A program made the position numbers and the translations under genes. From CAXBGS01 sp963975425 (GTDB taxonomy: Bacteria > Planctomycetota > Planctomycetia > Pirellulales > Pirellulaceae), in assembly GCA_963975425.1 (NCBI GenBank), contig CAXBGS010000002.1:310001-374000 (forward strand): a stretch of 64,000 bases of DNA. The letters run 5' to 3'. Below the pieces are notes generated by a model. It was not told the DNA's origin and ran no database searches. It saw only the letters and a list, made by a program, of their open reading frames with translations. Shown here piece after piece: positions 26,454-36,441 of this stretch. The stretch's first letter is position 1; every line of letters starts with the position of its first letter.

Positions 26454-26777
26454 TGAATCGATGATGCCACCCACCTACTGAATTGCTGCGGTGTCCATCA
26501 TACGTCATCAACCGAGCGCTGTTACGACCGCCCCAACGAATCAACCCAGCAAACTTTCCGCCGAATTTTTTGCCCAATTTTCCGCCGAAAGTCGGTACCC
26601 GTGCGTGCTGAGTGGCGAGCGCCCGTGATGGTAATGCCCAAAGCAGCCACCATGCGGCCGCGCAACTTGTCAGCGCCGCCATTTTACCGATGGGCGCGTG
26701 AAACATCCGCCCGAGAATCTGAGCTTGACGAAAACTTAGTCGCGATATTGAGGAACTGTGTTCCGGTCTGCGCTAAA
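26454..26777. other. gene-free stretch, 324 bases, upstream of hypF
   Basis: Separates hypF from the stop of the next minus-strand gene and must contain the hypF promoter. It has two copies of TTTCCGCCGAA (around 26556 and 26579) and AT-rich runs between them. No small gene is convincing. Confidence 0.5.
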
Positions 26778-27716
26778 TCATGCGTAGGCTTTGTCGCGAG
26801 CTACGGCCAGTGCGTCGTAACACAGTTTGGCAGCGGACAACGGTTCGTATTTCGATAGTTTATGAATATGAGCGCTTACTTCTACCAGTATCGGACCGGT
26901 GTATTTCAGCTCTCGGATGATTTGAAAATACCGAACCCAATCGATCGTCCCTTCGCCCGGAAATAGAAATCGAACGGGTTTCCAAAGCGCCACATCTTTG
27001 ACGTGGATAAATCCGGCGTGCGGAATTACGTCACGCATGGTCGATTCCATTTCAAATCCCTCAGCCTTGTAATGGCTGTAGTCATACGTCAGCGTCAGCG
27101 ATGGATGATTGACGGTGTGATAGAGCCACAGCAATTGATCGGGTGCAAAGACCGCATTGCCCACGTGCGCCTTGACCGCGACCTTCACTCCGGCTGCCCC
27201 AGCTGTTTCGGCCCACTTGCCCAAACGATCGGCCATCAAATTCTTGTTTTCGTCCCAATCCTGCTTCCTTCCCCCCATCACGGACTCTAACAGCGGAGGC
27301 CGTTTTTCATTGAGGACGTTGGAAATTTCGCCGGCACGCTTAATGGTTTCAATGTCATCCCGTTGCTGTTGATCGTTGCCCAAAATTACACCGTGAAATA
27401 GCAAGCTTGAAATGTCGATGTCGAACTCGTCACATTTGTCTCGCACTTTTCGCTGAAGTTTTGAGTCAAACCGTTCGAGTTCCGTAGGAAAGCCTTCCAA
27501 GACGCACACTTCAACGCTGTTGTAGCCGATCCGCGCACAAGCTTCGATCGCGTCGGTAACAGGCAGCGATTTCATGCCGTAAAGACTGAAACCAATGGGC
27601 CGAACATCGGACAAATCATTCGACGGTGAAGCTGCTAACAAGCTTGGGTGAGTGACGCAGGTGGACGCAAACGCGGCAGAACCGAGTTTCAGGAAATGAC
27701 GGCGCGAGTCATTCAT
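26778..27716 (-). CDS. Tat-exported xylose-isomerase-like TIM-barrel protein
   Basis: 312 residues from ATG 27716 (MNDSRRHFLKLGSAAFASTC), a twin-arginine signal; a TTG at 27728 adds only four residues. The mature part has the sugar isomerase/epimerase or AP-endonuclease-2 fold: GYNSVEVCVLEGFP, KVAVKAHVGN, YDYSHYKAEG, GFIHVKDVAL, and a closing LVEVSAH. His, Asp and Glu from these blocks should bind a metal ion. In other systems such proteins act on keto-sugars or deoxy-sugars; the substrate here is unknown. It lies 102 bases downstream of the dehydrogenase-SGNH gene and may be the last gene of that operon. Confidence 0.85.
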   Translation of the reverse strand: MNDSRRHFLKLGSAAFASTCVTHPSLLAASPSNDLSDVRPIGFSLYGMKSLPVTDAIEACARIGYNSVEVCVLEGFPTELERFDSKLQRKVRDKCDEFDIDISSLLFHGVILGNDQQQRDDIETIKRAGEISNVLNEKRPPLLESVMGGRKQDWDENKNLMADRLGKWAETAGAAGVKVAVKAHVGNAVFAPDQLLWLYHTVNHPSLTLTYDYSHYKAEGFEMESTMRDVIPHAGFIHVKDVALWKPVRFLFPGEGTIDWVRYFQIIRELKYTGPILVEVSAHIHKLSKYEPLSAAKLCYDALAVARDKAYA

Positions 27717-27817
27717 TGGATTGTCCAAAGTTAGAGAGGATGCAATGGAAGAAATTTGTAACGGGATGAATGCCGGGCAAGGTATTGATTCGGGGGTTCA
27801 CAAATGGTTTCCCCTAA

Positions 27818-30800
27818 CTAGCCTTGCGGCGTGTTTTCGCTGCGCGGGTGTTGTGGAATCGCATTCGATGCGTTGATCGCAGACGAAACGAGTTCCGCAA
27901 TATGCTGGCCGATAACGTCGACGCCCGCGGGCGAAAGATGGACGCCGTCGTCGCGGATCGCTTCGTCAACGCCGATGCTTAACGCAACGGCATGCAGATC
28001 GTTGACCGTGATGCCAAACTCGGCGGCAATCTCAGCGGCCTTGGCGTTGTATCGAACCACGTCTGGATTGCGCCGAACGATGCGATGGTACGTTTCTGAC
28101 GACGCTTGCCGCTGTTCGTCCACGGGTGTCGTCAACGCAAAAATGATCGGAGCATCGGTTAGCGATCGCATCTTTGCAAAGATTTTACGAAGATTCGCCG
28201 CGTATTGATCAATGTCATGCTTGGGCTTGCCGGTTTTGGTGCCAATGAGCATGTCATGCAGCCCCACATTGATATGTACGATCGACGCATCGCGTTCGCC
28301 CAACCATTCCTCAAGGCGAGACAACGTGTGGACGGTGTCACGACCGTTCTCCTGTGGCGTCCAAACTGACGCTTGTCCTTGCAAGTCGGTCGCCACCTTT
28401 TCTTGATAGCCCATTCGAATCGAATCACCTAACAGCACGACTGTTGGCAGCGGTTCGGTTGCTGATTCTTGGGATGTTGCGTGCAGCGAACCGTCGCCCA
28501 TCATCCAAGCAAACAAATCTTGCACTTGTGTTTCGCTAAGTTTTTCCAGCAAGCCATCGGGCATCATGGACTGTGACGAAACCTTTAGTGTTTCGATATC
28601 ATCGGGGCTGATCTGAATCGACTCGGTCGCCGTCTGCATCGTAATCATCGCTTCTGATTGCTGAGTGACAACACCGCTGATGACGCGGCCATCGACCGTC
28701 AGCACGTTGGTCAATTGAAAATCAGCAGGAACCGCCGCGCTGGGATCAATCACACTCGTCAACATATAAGTCAAATTGCGTCGATTCGCGCCGGTCAAAT
28801 CGGGACCAATCGAGTGGCCTTCGCCAAACAGCTTGTGACAAGTGCCACACGTCTTTTGAAACAATCGATGCCCATTCGTCAAATTGGCCTTGGCGATCCG
28901 CGACGGATCGAGGGCCCGCTTCCACATCTTGATTTGCTGCAGCCGATCTTTGGAAGACGGCCGTGCGCTTCCCCAAACCTGCTCAAGACGACTCAGCAAG
29001 TCCGCATCATCGAGTGCAACGATTTGCCGTGCTTGGCCGGCGGACAACTCGGTTGGCTTGATTACTTTCTGCTCGATCGCATCGATTAACAGGGACGCAC
29101 TGGGTTTACGAGAAACGAGGCAGTCGATCGCGGCGCCCCGATCGCTCTTTCTGAACGACGGGAATCGAGCAACAATCGCCTGCTGTAACTCGCGATCATT
29201 GATCGTCGATGCGGCTTGCAAAGCGAGGCCGGCCAAGTCGTCCACGGGAAGTAAGCGCTGCAAGTCGTCTGCGAAGCCGGGTGGCTTACGACGCATCAAC
29301 CCTGTCAGTGCGGCGTGACGTGTGGGAAGATCGACGCTCCCGCGATGCAATTGCTCGCGAACACGCTGCAGGACGTGCGCGTCGCCAATCGCCGCCGCCG
29401 TCGTCATTGCTGACACTCGTACACCAGACGCTTCGTCTTCGATCAACCGCCTGACCAGCCGATTCGCTGACGGTGGAAGTTGATCCACTTTCACGGTGAA
29501 CAGTGCGTCATTGAATCCGTCCAAAACGTCAGTAATCAGCGATGGATCCTTCGCGCGGTCCAGAGCGTCAAAGATGACGGCCACCGATGGCATGCCATCC
29601 TCCGTGATCCGACGTGATATCCAGCGACGCATTTGAGGCGATACCGATTCGACCAATTGCATGGCGCGCGAGGCGTCCGATACAACCGCCGGCTCAATTG
29701 CGTACCAAATCATTCGCTGCAAGTTGGGCGCGTCGCGCACGGCTGTCGCGACGGCCAGGTTGGCGGCCGTGTCCCACCGATCGCCTGCGGGGACTCGGCT
29801 GAGCGCAGACGCCAGCGACATCTGCACGAGCCATGAAGGATCGGACTGAGCCAGATCGGCAAACTTTGCCATCACGCCCGATGGTGGGACACCCTGATCG
29901 ACCAGCAATCGTATGGACCACGCACGCACATGCTCATTGGAGTGGTCCAGTTGTTCGACGAGAAACGATTCGTCGATGCCGTCGATGGAATAAAGAGTCC
30001 ACAGTGCGCGCAGCTTACGCGTCACATCATCATTTGATTCGAACATTTTTCGTAGCTGTTTACGCACATCTGACATGTCGTCACCCACGGCGGCACGTTC
30101 TTGCAAGACGCGTCGTGCGTGGCGCACATACCAGTCGTTCTCGTTCAATTGGCAGTCGACGAGTTGCCGTGACGATGCATTGGCCAAGTCGACTTTCGTC
30201 GCAACCGGATCACCCCAAGTGATTTTGTAAATGCGACCACTTGTTCGGTGAACGCCATCGCGATCATGACATTCACCGTTGTCGGACCAGTCCGTCATGT
30301 ACACATCCCCGTCGGGTCCGTATTCCATCGATACCGCCCGAAACCACGGGTCGGTCGAAACCAGGAAGTCGTCGTCGTGCTCGGCACGATAGATTCCCGC
30401 ATCCCGAACGAAGCGATCCCGGTTGATGCGTCTGCCGTGAATATTGCTACAGAACAATGATCCTCGGTACTTCTGCGGCCAACGGTCCCCGAGATAAATC
30501 ATTGCATCGCAGTGAGAATGACCGCCGCCAAAATCCAAGTTACCTTCGGCTTGCCGGCTAGCTTTGTCATAGGTGCCTGAACCCCAATGCAAATGATCAC
30601 ACGTTGCGGACATGGCCTCGTAAACGTAGGGGCTGGGCAGCACGTTGCGATCCTTCCATCGTTCGTAGTGTGCGCCCGGAACCAAGTGCCATAAATGGTC
30701 GACAACGCTGGTGGTCAGGAAGCCTTGCCCATGGTCATCAAAGTCCAAACCCCACGGATTGATCGTGCCGTCGGCAACCACTTCGAACACGTGTCGAGTT

Positions 30801-31486
30801 GGATGAAAACGCCAAATGCAGCAACTCAGGTCCACTCGTGCTTCCGCAGGCGTGCCCGGACGGCCGACCGATGAAGGTTGCTTGACGCCGTGTCGCCCAT
30901 AGAGCCAACCGTCCGGTCCCCACGTCAGTCCATTGACACTGTTGTGCTCGGCTTTCAATGACCAGCCGTCTAAGTGAACGATCGCGTCACCATCGGGAAC
31001 ATCATCGGAATTGCGATCCGGAATGAACGACAGATGCGGCGGCGATGTGATCCAGACGCCGCCGAATCCGATTTGCAGACCAGTCAAATGTGTCAGTCCG
31101 TCACAGAAAACTTTGCGTCGATCCAGCACGCCGTCGCCGTTGGTGTCCTCAAAGATCAAGATTCGATCATCAGTCTCGTCGGTGAAAGTGCTGCCGTCAT
31201 AGGAATAACTTTCGGCAACCCACAACCGTCCGCGATCGTCAAATGCGATCGCGATAGGCTGCTGAACATCCGGCTCGCTCGCCGCAAGCGTGATTTGAAA
31301 TCCATCGGGGACGGCAAGGTGTTTGATCGCTTCGCGCGCGGGAAGCGGCGACTCGTGATCGGGCTGCGTATTGATGGGCACAAATTGATGATCGTCCGCG
31401 CCTTGGCCAACGGCCGCGACCGCCAGCATCACTGCACAAGTCGCAATTCGAATCAACGTGGATTGAAGTCTTCGTTCGGGGTTCAT
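27818..31486 (-). CDS. propeller dehydrogenase / HEAT / heme / SGNH-hydrolase fusion
   Basis: 1222 residues with a signal peptide (VMLAVAAVGQGA). Residues about 45-420 form a beta-propeller of the Pirellula/Verrucomicrobium membrane-bound dehydrogenase type (TIGR02604): ALAFDDRGRLWVAES-like blocks, NGLTWGPDGWLYGRHG, YGPDGDVYMTDWSDNGE. HEAT-like helices occupy about 430-860. A heme domain (TIGR02603 type) has CGTCH near 880. The last 210 residues are an SGNH hydrolase: VVLLGDSIRMGY, GLHDML, and RDDGVHLSPAG near 1180. The SGNH part is unusual for this family. It overlaps the upstream sulfatase by ATGA. Confidence 0.88.
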   Translation of the reverse strand: MNPERRLQSTLIRIATCAVMLAVAAVGQGADDHQFVPINTQPDHESPLPAREAIKHLAVPDGFQITLAASEPDVQQPIAIAFDDRGRLWVAESYSYDGSTFTDETDDRILIFEDTNGDGVLDRRKVFCDGLTHLTGLQIGFGGVWITSPPHLSFIPDRNSDDVPDGDAIVHLDGWSLKAEHNSVNGLTWGPDGWLYGRHGVKQPSSVGRPGTPAEARVDLSCCIWRFHPTRHVFEVVADGTINPWGLDFDDHGQGFLTTSVVDHLWHLVPGAHYERWKDRNVLPSPYVYEAMSATCDHLHWGSGTYDKASRQAEGNLDFGGGHSHCDAMIYLGDRWPQKYRGSLFCSNIHGRRINRDRFVRDAGIYRAEHDDDFLVSTDPWFRAVSMEYGPDGDVYMTDWSDNGECHDRDGVHRTSGRIYKITWGDPVATKVDLANASSRQLVDCQLNENDWYVRHARRVLQERAAVGDDMSDVRKQLRKMFESNDDVTRKLRALWTLYSIDGIDESFLVEQLDHSNEHVRAWSIRLLVDQGVPPSGVMAKFADLAQSDPSWLVQMSLASALSRVPAGDRWDTAANLAVATAVRDAPNLQRMIWYAIEPAVVSDASRAMQLVESVSPQMRRWISRRITEDGMPSVAVIFDALDRAKDPSLITDVLDGFNDALFTVKVDQLPPSANRLVRRLIEDEASGVRVSAMTTAAAIGDAHVLQRVREQLHRGSVDLPTRHAALTGLMRRKPPGFADDLQRLLPVDDLAGLALQAASTINDRELQQAIVARFPSFRKSDRGAAIDCLVSRKPSASLLIDAIEQKVIKPTELSAGQARQIVALDDADLLSRLEQVWGSARPSSKDRLQQIKMWKRALDPSRIAKANLTNGHRLFQKTCGTCHKLFGEGHSIGPDLTGANRRNLTYMLTSVIDPSAAVPADFQLTNVLTVDGRVISGVVTQQSEAMITMQTATESIQISPDDIETLKVSSQSMMPDGLLEKLSETQVQDLFAWMMGDGSLHATSQESATEPLPTVVLLGDSIRMGYQEKVATDLQGQASVWTPQENGRDTVHTLSRLEEWLGERDASIVHINVGLHDMLIGTKTGKPKHDIDQYAANLRKIFAKMRSLTDAPIIFALTTPVDEQRQASSETYHRIVRRNPDVVRYNAKAAEIAAEFGITVNDLHAVALSIGVDEAIRDDGVHLSPAGVDVIGQHIAELVSSAINASNAIPQHPRSENTPQG

Positions 31487-33147
31487 CGCTCGGGTGTATC
31501 CCGGTGAGGAAAAGATTCGTCAAAAAGAATTTCAAGTTTCGCTAAGTGGTCCGCGTACTCGGGGAGATCGGCCACATTATCGGTTTCGCCAGAGTCATGG
31601 CTGTGGTCATACAGTTCTTGATGCACCACTTTTCCTGCGGAACCACTCGCGGTTTCTTCTGACCAGCGAACCAATCGAAATCGATCGGTTCGCAGCGCCC
31701 GGCCCATGTACTTTTCAGCGAACCGAGCGTGCTGGCTGGTCGCAACGCGTTGCTGGATTCCGCTGGGATCCGTCAGCGATTCGATCAGGCTTTCGCCCTC
31801 TAAGTGAGGCGCAGAGGGAACGCCGGTCAAATCGCAAAGGGTCGGGTACACGTCGACCAATTCGGCCAGCGATTGGGATCGACCGGGCTTGATATTGGGT
31901 GCGGCAATGATCAGAGGCACCCGAGTCGCGACTTCAAAGTTTGTCATCTTGCTCCATGCACTCTGCTCACCTAGATGCCAACCATGATCGGAACACAAGA
32001 TGACAATTGTGTTTTCCAGCTGACCGGTCGATTGCAATTGATCAAGCAGGCGACCGATTTGCGCGTCGACGTAGCTGATACAGGCGGCATAAGCCTGCAA
32101 GACATCGAGTTGCAACGAACGCTCGATCGGTCCCTGATTCGGAATCCCCAGGTAGCTTCGCAGTTCGTATCCGTTCCAACGCATCGCCTCTTCGCGATTG
32201 CTAGGTGGACTCGGTAACACCAGCCCAACGTTTCTTGCCGAACCGACGTATCCATCCGAATTGAACCATGCCATCATCGGAGATCCATCAGCCGGAATCG
32301 CTCGCGTCGCCAACCAGGATTCATCGGGCTGATAAAGGTCAAAGTAGCGTTGGGGCGCGACCAGGGGTAAATGCGGTCGCCGAAATCCCACGGCATAGAA
32401 TGCGGGGGAGCGCAATTCCGGCTGGCCAGCCTTCGCATCAGTCGGGCCCTCCGATACCGATCGTTGTGCTGAAGCTGCATGGTGCTGTAACCGCTGTCGC
32501 ATCGATGCCAGCAACTGCGATGTCATGCGTCCTGCATACAGGTGCTCGTCATCAACGTCGGGGCTCTGAATCGCGGGACAAGCCAGTCGGTCTGCGATGA
32601 TGGTAGGTTTCGTCGGATCGATAGGATCGGCGATCTCTAGGATTTCTTTTTCGCGTCCTGGTGACGGCGGCAGCGACCAGTCCGCATCGACATGCCAGCC
32701 ATCATGATCAATCTTGCCAAAGCTTTGGGTAAAGTATCCGTGTTGCCCCAACCATTTTGAAAGCGACAACGCGTCGGGGCGTCTTTTTCGAAAAATCGAG
32801 ACGTCTTTGTCGCGATTGCTAAAGACGCCGATCGAATCTGGACGCAGTCCCGTCATCAGCGACAAACGTGATGTTCCACATTTCGCATATTGGCAATAAG
32901 CTCGTTCAAACAATACGCCACGTTTCGCGAGTCGATCGATATTCGGTGTCTTGACATGCAAGTCGCCATAGCACCCCAGCATGGGACGCAAGTCGTCCAC
33001 CAAGATCATCAAAACGTCTGGCTTCATGGCAGCCGTCGCTGACTGGCCACCGAAACAAAAAACGACGACCGCCAGCATTGGTGCGATCGAACATGCAACC
33101 GGCGCCGAGAGCAAAGGTTGCTTGATGGACATTCTATTCTTTTGCAT
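31483..33147 (-). CDS. sulfatase with non-canonical CGTSR motif
   Basis: 554 residues; an alternative ATG at 33132, one base after the upstream stop, would remove five. A signal peptide ends near ATAAMKP. The core MILVDDLRPMLGCYGD is of the iduronate/choline sulfatase type, and LRPDSIGVF and CSDHGWHLGEQ support it. The site of formylglycine formation reads C90-G-T-S-R in QYAKCGTSRLSLMTG, with Thr where Pro (rarely Ala) is expected. The Thr codon ACA is one base from CCA. Either it is still modified or the enzyme is inactive or altered. It overlaps both neighbours and belongs to the LacI operon. Confidence 0.88.
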   Translation of the reverse strand: MQKNRMSIKQPLLSAPVACSIAPMLAVVVFCFGGQSATAAMKPDVLMILVDDLRPMLGCYGDLHVKTPNIDRLAKRGVLFERAYCQYAKCGTSRLSLMTGLRPDSIGVFSNRDKDVSIFRKRRPDALSLSKWLGQHGYFTQSFGKIDHDGWHVDADWSLPPSPGREKEILEIADPIDPTKPTIIADRLACPAIQSPDVDDEHLYAGRMTSQLLASMRQRLQHHAASAQRSVSEGPTDAKAGQPELRSPAFYAVGFRRPHLPLVAPQRYFDLYQPDESWLATRAIPADGSPMMAWFNSDGYVGSARNVGLVLPSPPSNREEAMRWNGYELRSYLGIPNQGPIERSLQLDVLQAYAACISYVDAQIGRLLDQLQSTGQLENTIVILCSDHGWHLGEQSAWSKMTNFEVATRVPLIIAAPNIKPGRSQSLAELVDVYPTLCDLTGVPSAPHLEGESLIESLTDPSGIQQRVATSQHARFAEKYMGRALRTDRFRLVRWSEETASGSAGKVVHQELYDHSHDSGETDNVADLPEYADHLAKLEILFDESFPHRDTPER

Positions 33148-34672
33148 TTTTCACTCGTTCGACCAGAGGCGTGTAGCCCGCGGAATGGTTGACTTGCTGC
33201 GTCATCAGAAAACGGCGCAGTTGATCCCGCAGGTCTTTGACCGTACCGACATGTTCGCTGGAATGAACTAGATTTGACTGTTCCAGCGGATCGTTTTTCA
33301 GATCATAAAGCGACTCTTCCCCACGCTGCGTGAACCACTTGTACCGTTGGTCGCGGACCATGTAGTCGAGCGACTCGTCGTGATGAATTTCGCAGAAAAC
33401 AGACTGGCGGACTTCCGCGCCGCGGCCATCGATGGCGGGAAGCAGCGATCGTCCTTGAACGTGCCGCGATACTTCACCTGACACTGCATGCAATAGGGTG
33501 GGGTAAATATCGATCAACTGGGCGAGTGCGTCCGTTTCGATGCCAGCGTCGGTCAGTCCCGGGATGCGAACGACCATCGGGATGCGTGCAACTTCTTCCC
33601 AAAACTGCCCCTTCGCAATGTTGCCATGTTCGCCAACAGCCAAACCATGGTCGGCGGTGAACACAACGATGGTGTTGTCCCACCGTCCGCGTTTTTTCAA
33701 AGCTTCAATGATTCGGCCGGTTAAATCATCCAGGTACGTGATCTTTCCCAAATAGGCGGCACGTGCCTGTCGCAGTTCCGCGAGCGAATAATCGGTCCCG
33801 TATTTTTTGAACGTTTTAACGTTCGGCCGCAAAGAGACGTTTTCCGGCAGATACATTGTCGCGTACCGCCCCGGTGGATCGAATGGCGAATGCGGATTTG
33901 AAAACGCCACCAACATTGCGATTGATTGAGATGCAGGCGTGCGATGCAAATGATCGACAGCGATGTCGGCCATCATCCAGTCGCCGGTTTGTTCCGGCGC
34001 CAGCAAGCTGGGCCGGGCGACATATTGATTGTTCGCCAGACGGTCCGTCAGGTCCGCGGATTGCCTTTCGAAAAGCCCCATCTTTCGCAGATAGTCTTGA
34101 TAAACACCGCTTCCACCTCGGCTTCCGAATGTGGTGACGATGTCGTGGTACACATCGATGCCAATGTCTCGGAAATATTCCTTCTTGCTTTCGAAACGGT
34201 TCTTGAATCCCGTACCCGCGAACCAATGCGTTTTGCCGATGACCGTGGTCGCAAAGCCGGCTCGTTTGAGGTCGCTAAACAAAGTGGTAAGTTCAGGTGC
34301 AACAAACAGCTCTTGTGCATTGCCCCAACAACCGGTGCTGTGAGGATAAAGCCCTGTGATCAGGCTGGTCCTTGATGGCATGCAGACGGTACTCGTGGCA
34401 TAGCAGCGAGAGAACACGGCGCTCTGTTGTGCTAACGCGTCGAGATGCGGCGTCTTCACATCAGGATCACCGGCGAAACCCGTACAAAACGGATTGAAAT
34501 CGTCGCACAGAATGATCACGACATCGCGATCAGGCTGGCCAGCGACTGTCGCTATCGTCGCCGAGATTGTGATCACCGCAAACAGCATGTGTCGCAACGC
34601 AGGGACCAGCAAAACGCCAACCTGGGTGCGGCGTGAGCTGACGATCAATTGCATCTCGTGGGCGTTGATCAT
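33134..34672 (-). CDS. sulfatase (formylglycine-dependent), exported
   Basis: 512 residues from ATG 34672, which overlaps the preceding stop as ATGA. The hydrophobic signal (LFAVITISATIATVAG) begins only about 30 residues in, so the n-region is long; an internal ATG at 34588 is the alternative. The core VVIILCDDFNPF gives metal ligands, and C97-M-P-S-R in VCMPSRTSLITGLYPHSTG is a full modification motif. The TADHGLAVGEHGN block is typical of the family. It sits between the glycoside-hydrolase-like gene and the CGTSR sulfatase, so two sulfatases act in one pathway, presumably on different sulfate positions. Confidence 0.92.
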   Translation of the reverse strand: MINAHEMQLIVSSRRTQVGVLLVPALRHMLFAVITISATIATVAGQPDRDVVIILCDDFNPFCTGFAGDPDVKTPHLDALAQQSAVFSRCYATSTVCMPSRTSLITGLYPHSTGCWGNAQELFVAPELTTLFSDLKRAGFATTVIGKTHWFAGTGFKNRFESKKEYFRDIGIDVYHDIVTTFGSRGGSGVYQDYLRKMGLFERQSADLTDRLANNQYVARPSLLAPEQTGDWMMADIAVDHLHRTPASQSIAMLVAFSNPHSPFDPPGRYATMYLPENVSLRPNVKTFKKYGTDYSLAELRQARAAYLGKITYLDDLTGRIIEALKKRGRWDNTIVVFTADHGLAVGEHGNIAKGQFWEEVARIPMVVRIPGLTDAGIETDALAQLIDIYPTLLHAVSGEVSRHVQGRSLLPAIDGRGAEVRQSVFCEIHHDESLDYMVRDQRYKWFTQRGEESLYDLKNDPLEQSNLVHSSEHVGTVKDLRDQLRRFLMTQQVNHSAGYTPLVERVKNAKE

Positions 34673-36441
34673 GGCATTGTCACGTCGATGTATGTGACCC
34701 GGACGCGGATTCCTTGCTTGATCTCGATCGAGACTTTGTTGCGACCTTCAGCGATGAACGAGATTGGCAATGCATAGCACGCATGCTCACTGGGCGAGCC
34801 TAACCAGGTTTCCTGATAGGGGTGATCCAATGGTTTTTCAACGTGCGGTATTTGCCTGAGCCGATTTCCGTTGAATCGAACTTCAATGTCGCGATCTGAG
34901 ATGTCTTCATCGGATCGAACTCGCAAGATTCCGTCGACACGTGACTGATCCGGTTTCGCGATCTGGATCAAGAACGTTTTCGCTTCCTCTCGTTTCACAA
35001 TCGCGGGCAACTCTCGTGGGCCCAAGACTCGATCATTTCGTCCTGAAGTCAGGAAAAACCATTGTGGCGAACTGGCAACGAATTCTCGATCGCTGAGCTT
35101 GGAAAGGACATGAAATGGCGGCTCGTGGAACGGCCCGATCGAATCGGTGACGTGGTAGCGGTAATACGGGAAATTGAACAGGCTGACGCCATGCGCGCCC
35201 TGGCGATAGGCAAGGTTGGCCGTGGAATAGAACTGCTCATTTGTCGTTCTCAGAAAGGGCTGAGTCCCGCTGCCGGCGGTCGCCTTTCCTGTCATCGTGG
35301 TGTGAGTCATTTCAGCGTAGACAGCGACCCGAGAGTCATCGATTTCGCGAACAGCCGTTCGAACACTGTCGTCCTGCCATGTGAAATAGCTGTATGAAAG
35401 ATTGACCATGTCGACCCCGGCAAATGCCAATTTTTTTAAGTCAATCCCTTGCTCCGGACGCACGACTGACTTCGCCGGGACTCGAATGCACAGATAGCGA
35501 TACGGCAACGATCGTTCTTTCGCAGTCTCGTCAAGCATCTTGCGCACGCGTTTGACAAAGTCGGTTGTGATCTGTCGACGTTGATCGATCGGTGTGGATT
35601 CACCGAAACGCACCCAGTGCCTCAAGAAATCCAGTTCAATGCCGGCGAGGTCGTAATTCTGGCAAGCTTCCTCAATCAATCGGAATTTGTGCTCGCGCAC
35701 CTCCGGAATCGACCAATCGAGCACGCCTTCGTCCCAATTCGCGACGTCAGGACCAATGCGGTATCGCTGATAGTTCTGCCAGTAGTGTCGCGACATTCCG
35801 GCACTTGGGCGGCCCGTCGCAATCGCCTCACGGAGCTCGCGTACGTGGTGCCCATCATTCAAACGAAAACTTAAAAAAGGTGCGATCTGCATCTCGGCAC
35901 ACGTGCTGACCAAAACGTCAAGCATGTCGCCGCCGGCAAGTAGATAACGCCCGATTTTGTTGATTTTCCGGTGCCCGAATTCTTGCTGCAGAAACTCGTC
36001 GTAGTGATCGTGAGGCGAGTAAATCTCGGATCGCCACCAAGGAATCCATCCGAGTCCCGGTTGCAGAAAGTGCGCGTCGACTCCTGCGGCTTCCGTGATC
36101 GATTTGGCGAGATGTGCGTCGGTCAATTCGTCCCCGCGATCGCGCCAGGGCATCTTGCACGAAAGAATATGCGTCGTGTCATTGCTATAGATCGTGCGAA
36201 ACGGAGCTTTCGGACGTGTCCGCATTTGACTTGGCCGAGAGTCTTTGCCTTTAACCTTGTCTGTGCCATGCCCTGTGCCTTCGTCCACTGTCGAAGCGGG
36301 CACGGTCGACGCAGACTCCGATGCCGCGCGGGTTTCGCCAGCGTTTCGCGCAAGCAGTTCCGGCGGCGGCGCGCTCAGAGCCCATGCGGTGAGTACCGCG
36401 ACCACAATTGATTTGCAATAAGCCGGTCGACCTTGGATCAT
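34669..36441 (-). CDS. exported TIM-barrel glycoside-hydrolase-like protein
   Basis: 590 residues with a signal peptide (VVAVLTAWALSAPPPELLA) and a low-complexity Ser/Thr/Lys linker to about residue 75. The central part looks like a TIM-barrel glycosidase of the type that begins WNDxTH: DTTHILSCKMPW, then FLSFRLNDGHHVREL, then the acidic strand AGIELDFLRHW, VDMVNLSYSYFTW, and AVYAEMTH. A beta-rich domain of about 120 residues ends the protein. I cannot name a GH family. ATGA overlaps on both sides place it firmly in the LacI-sulfatase operon, so a role in cleaving the sulfated glycan is likely. Confidence 0.75.
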   Translation of the reverse strand: MIQGRPAYCKSIVVAVLTAWALSAPPPELLARNAGETRAASESASTVPASTVDEGTGHGTDKVKGKDSRPSQMRTRPKAPFRTIYSNDTTHILSCKMPWRDRGDELTDAHLAKSITEAAGVDAHFLQPGLGWIPWWRSEIYSPHDHYDEFLQQEFGHRKINKIGRYLLAGGDMLDVLVSTCAEMQIAPFLSFRLNDGHHVRELREAIATGRPSAGMSRHYWQNYQRYRIGPDVANWDEGVLDWSIPEVREHKFRLIEEACQNYDLAGIELDFLRHWVRFGESTPIDQRRQITTDFVKRVRKMLDETAKERSLPYRYLCIRVPAKSVVRPEQGIDLKKLAFAGVDMVNLSYSYFTWQDDSVRTAVREIDDSRVAVYAEMTHTTMTGKATAGSGTQPFLRTTNEQFYSTANLAYRQGAHGVSLFNFPYYRYHVTDSIGPFHEPPFHVLSKLSDREFVASSPQWFFLTSGRNDRVLGPRELPAIVKREEAKTFLIQIAKPDQSRVDGILRVRSDEDISDRDIEVRFNGNRLRQIPHVEKPLDHPYQETWLGSPSEHACYALPISFIAEGRNKVSIEIKQGIRVRVTYIDVTMP

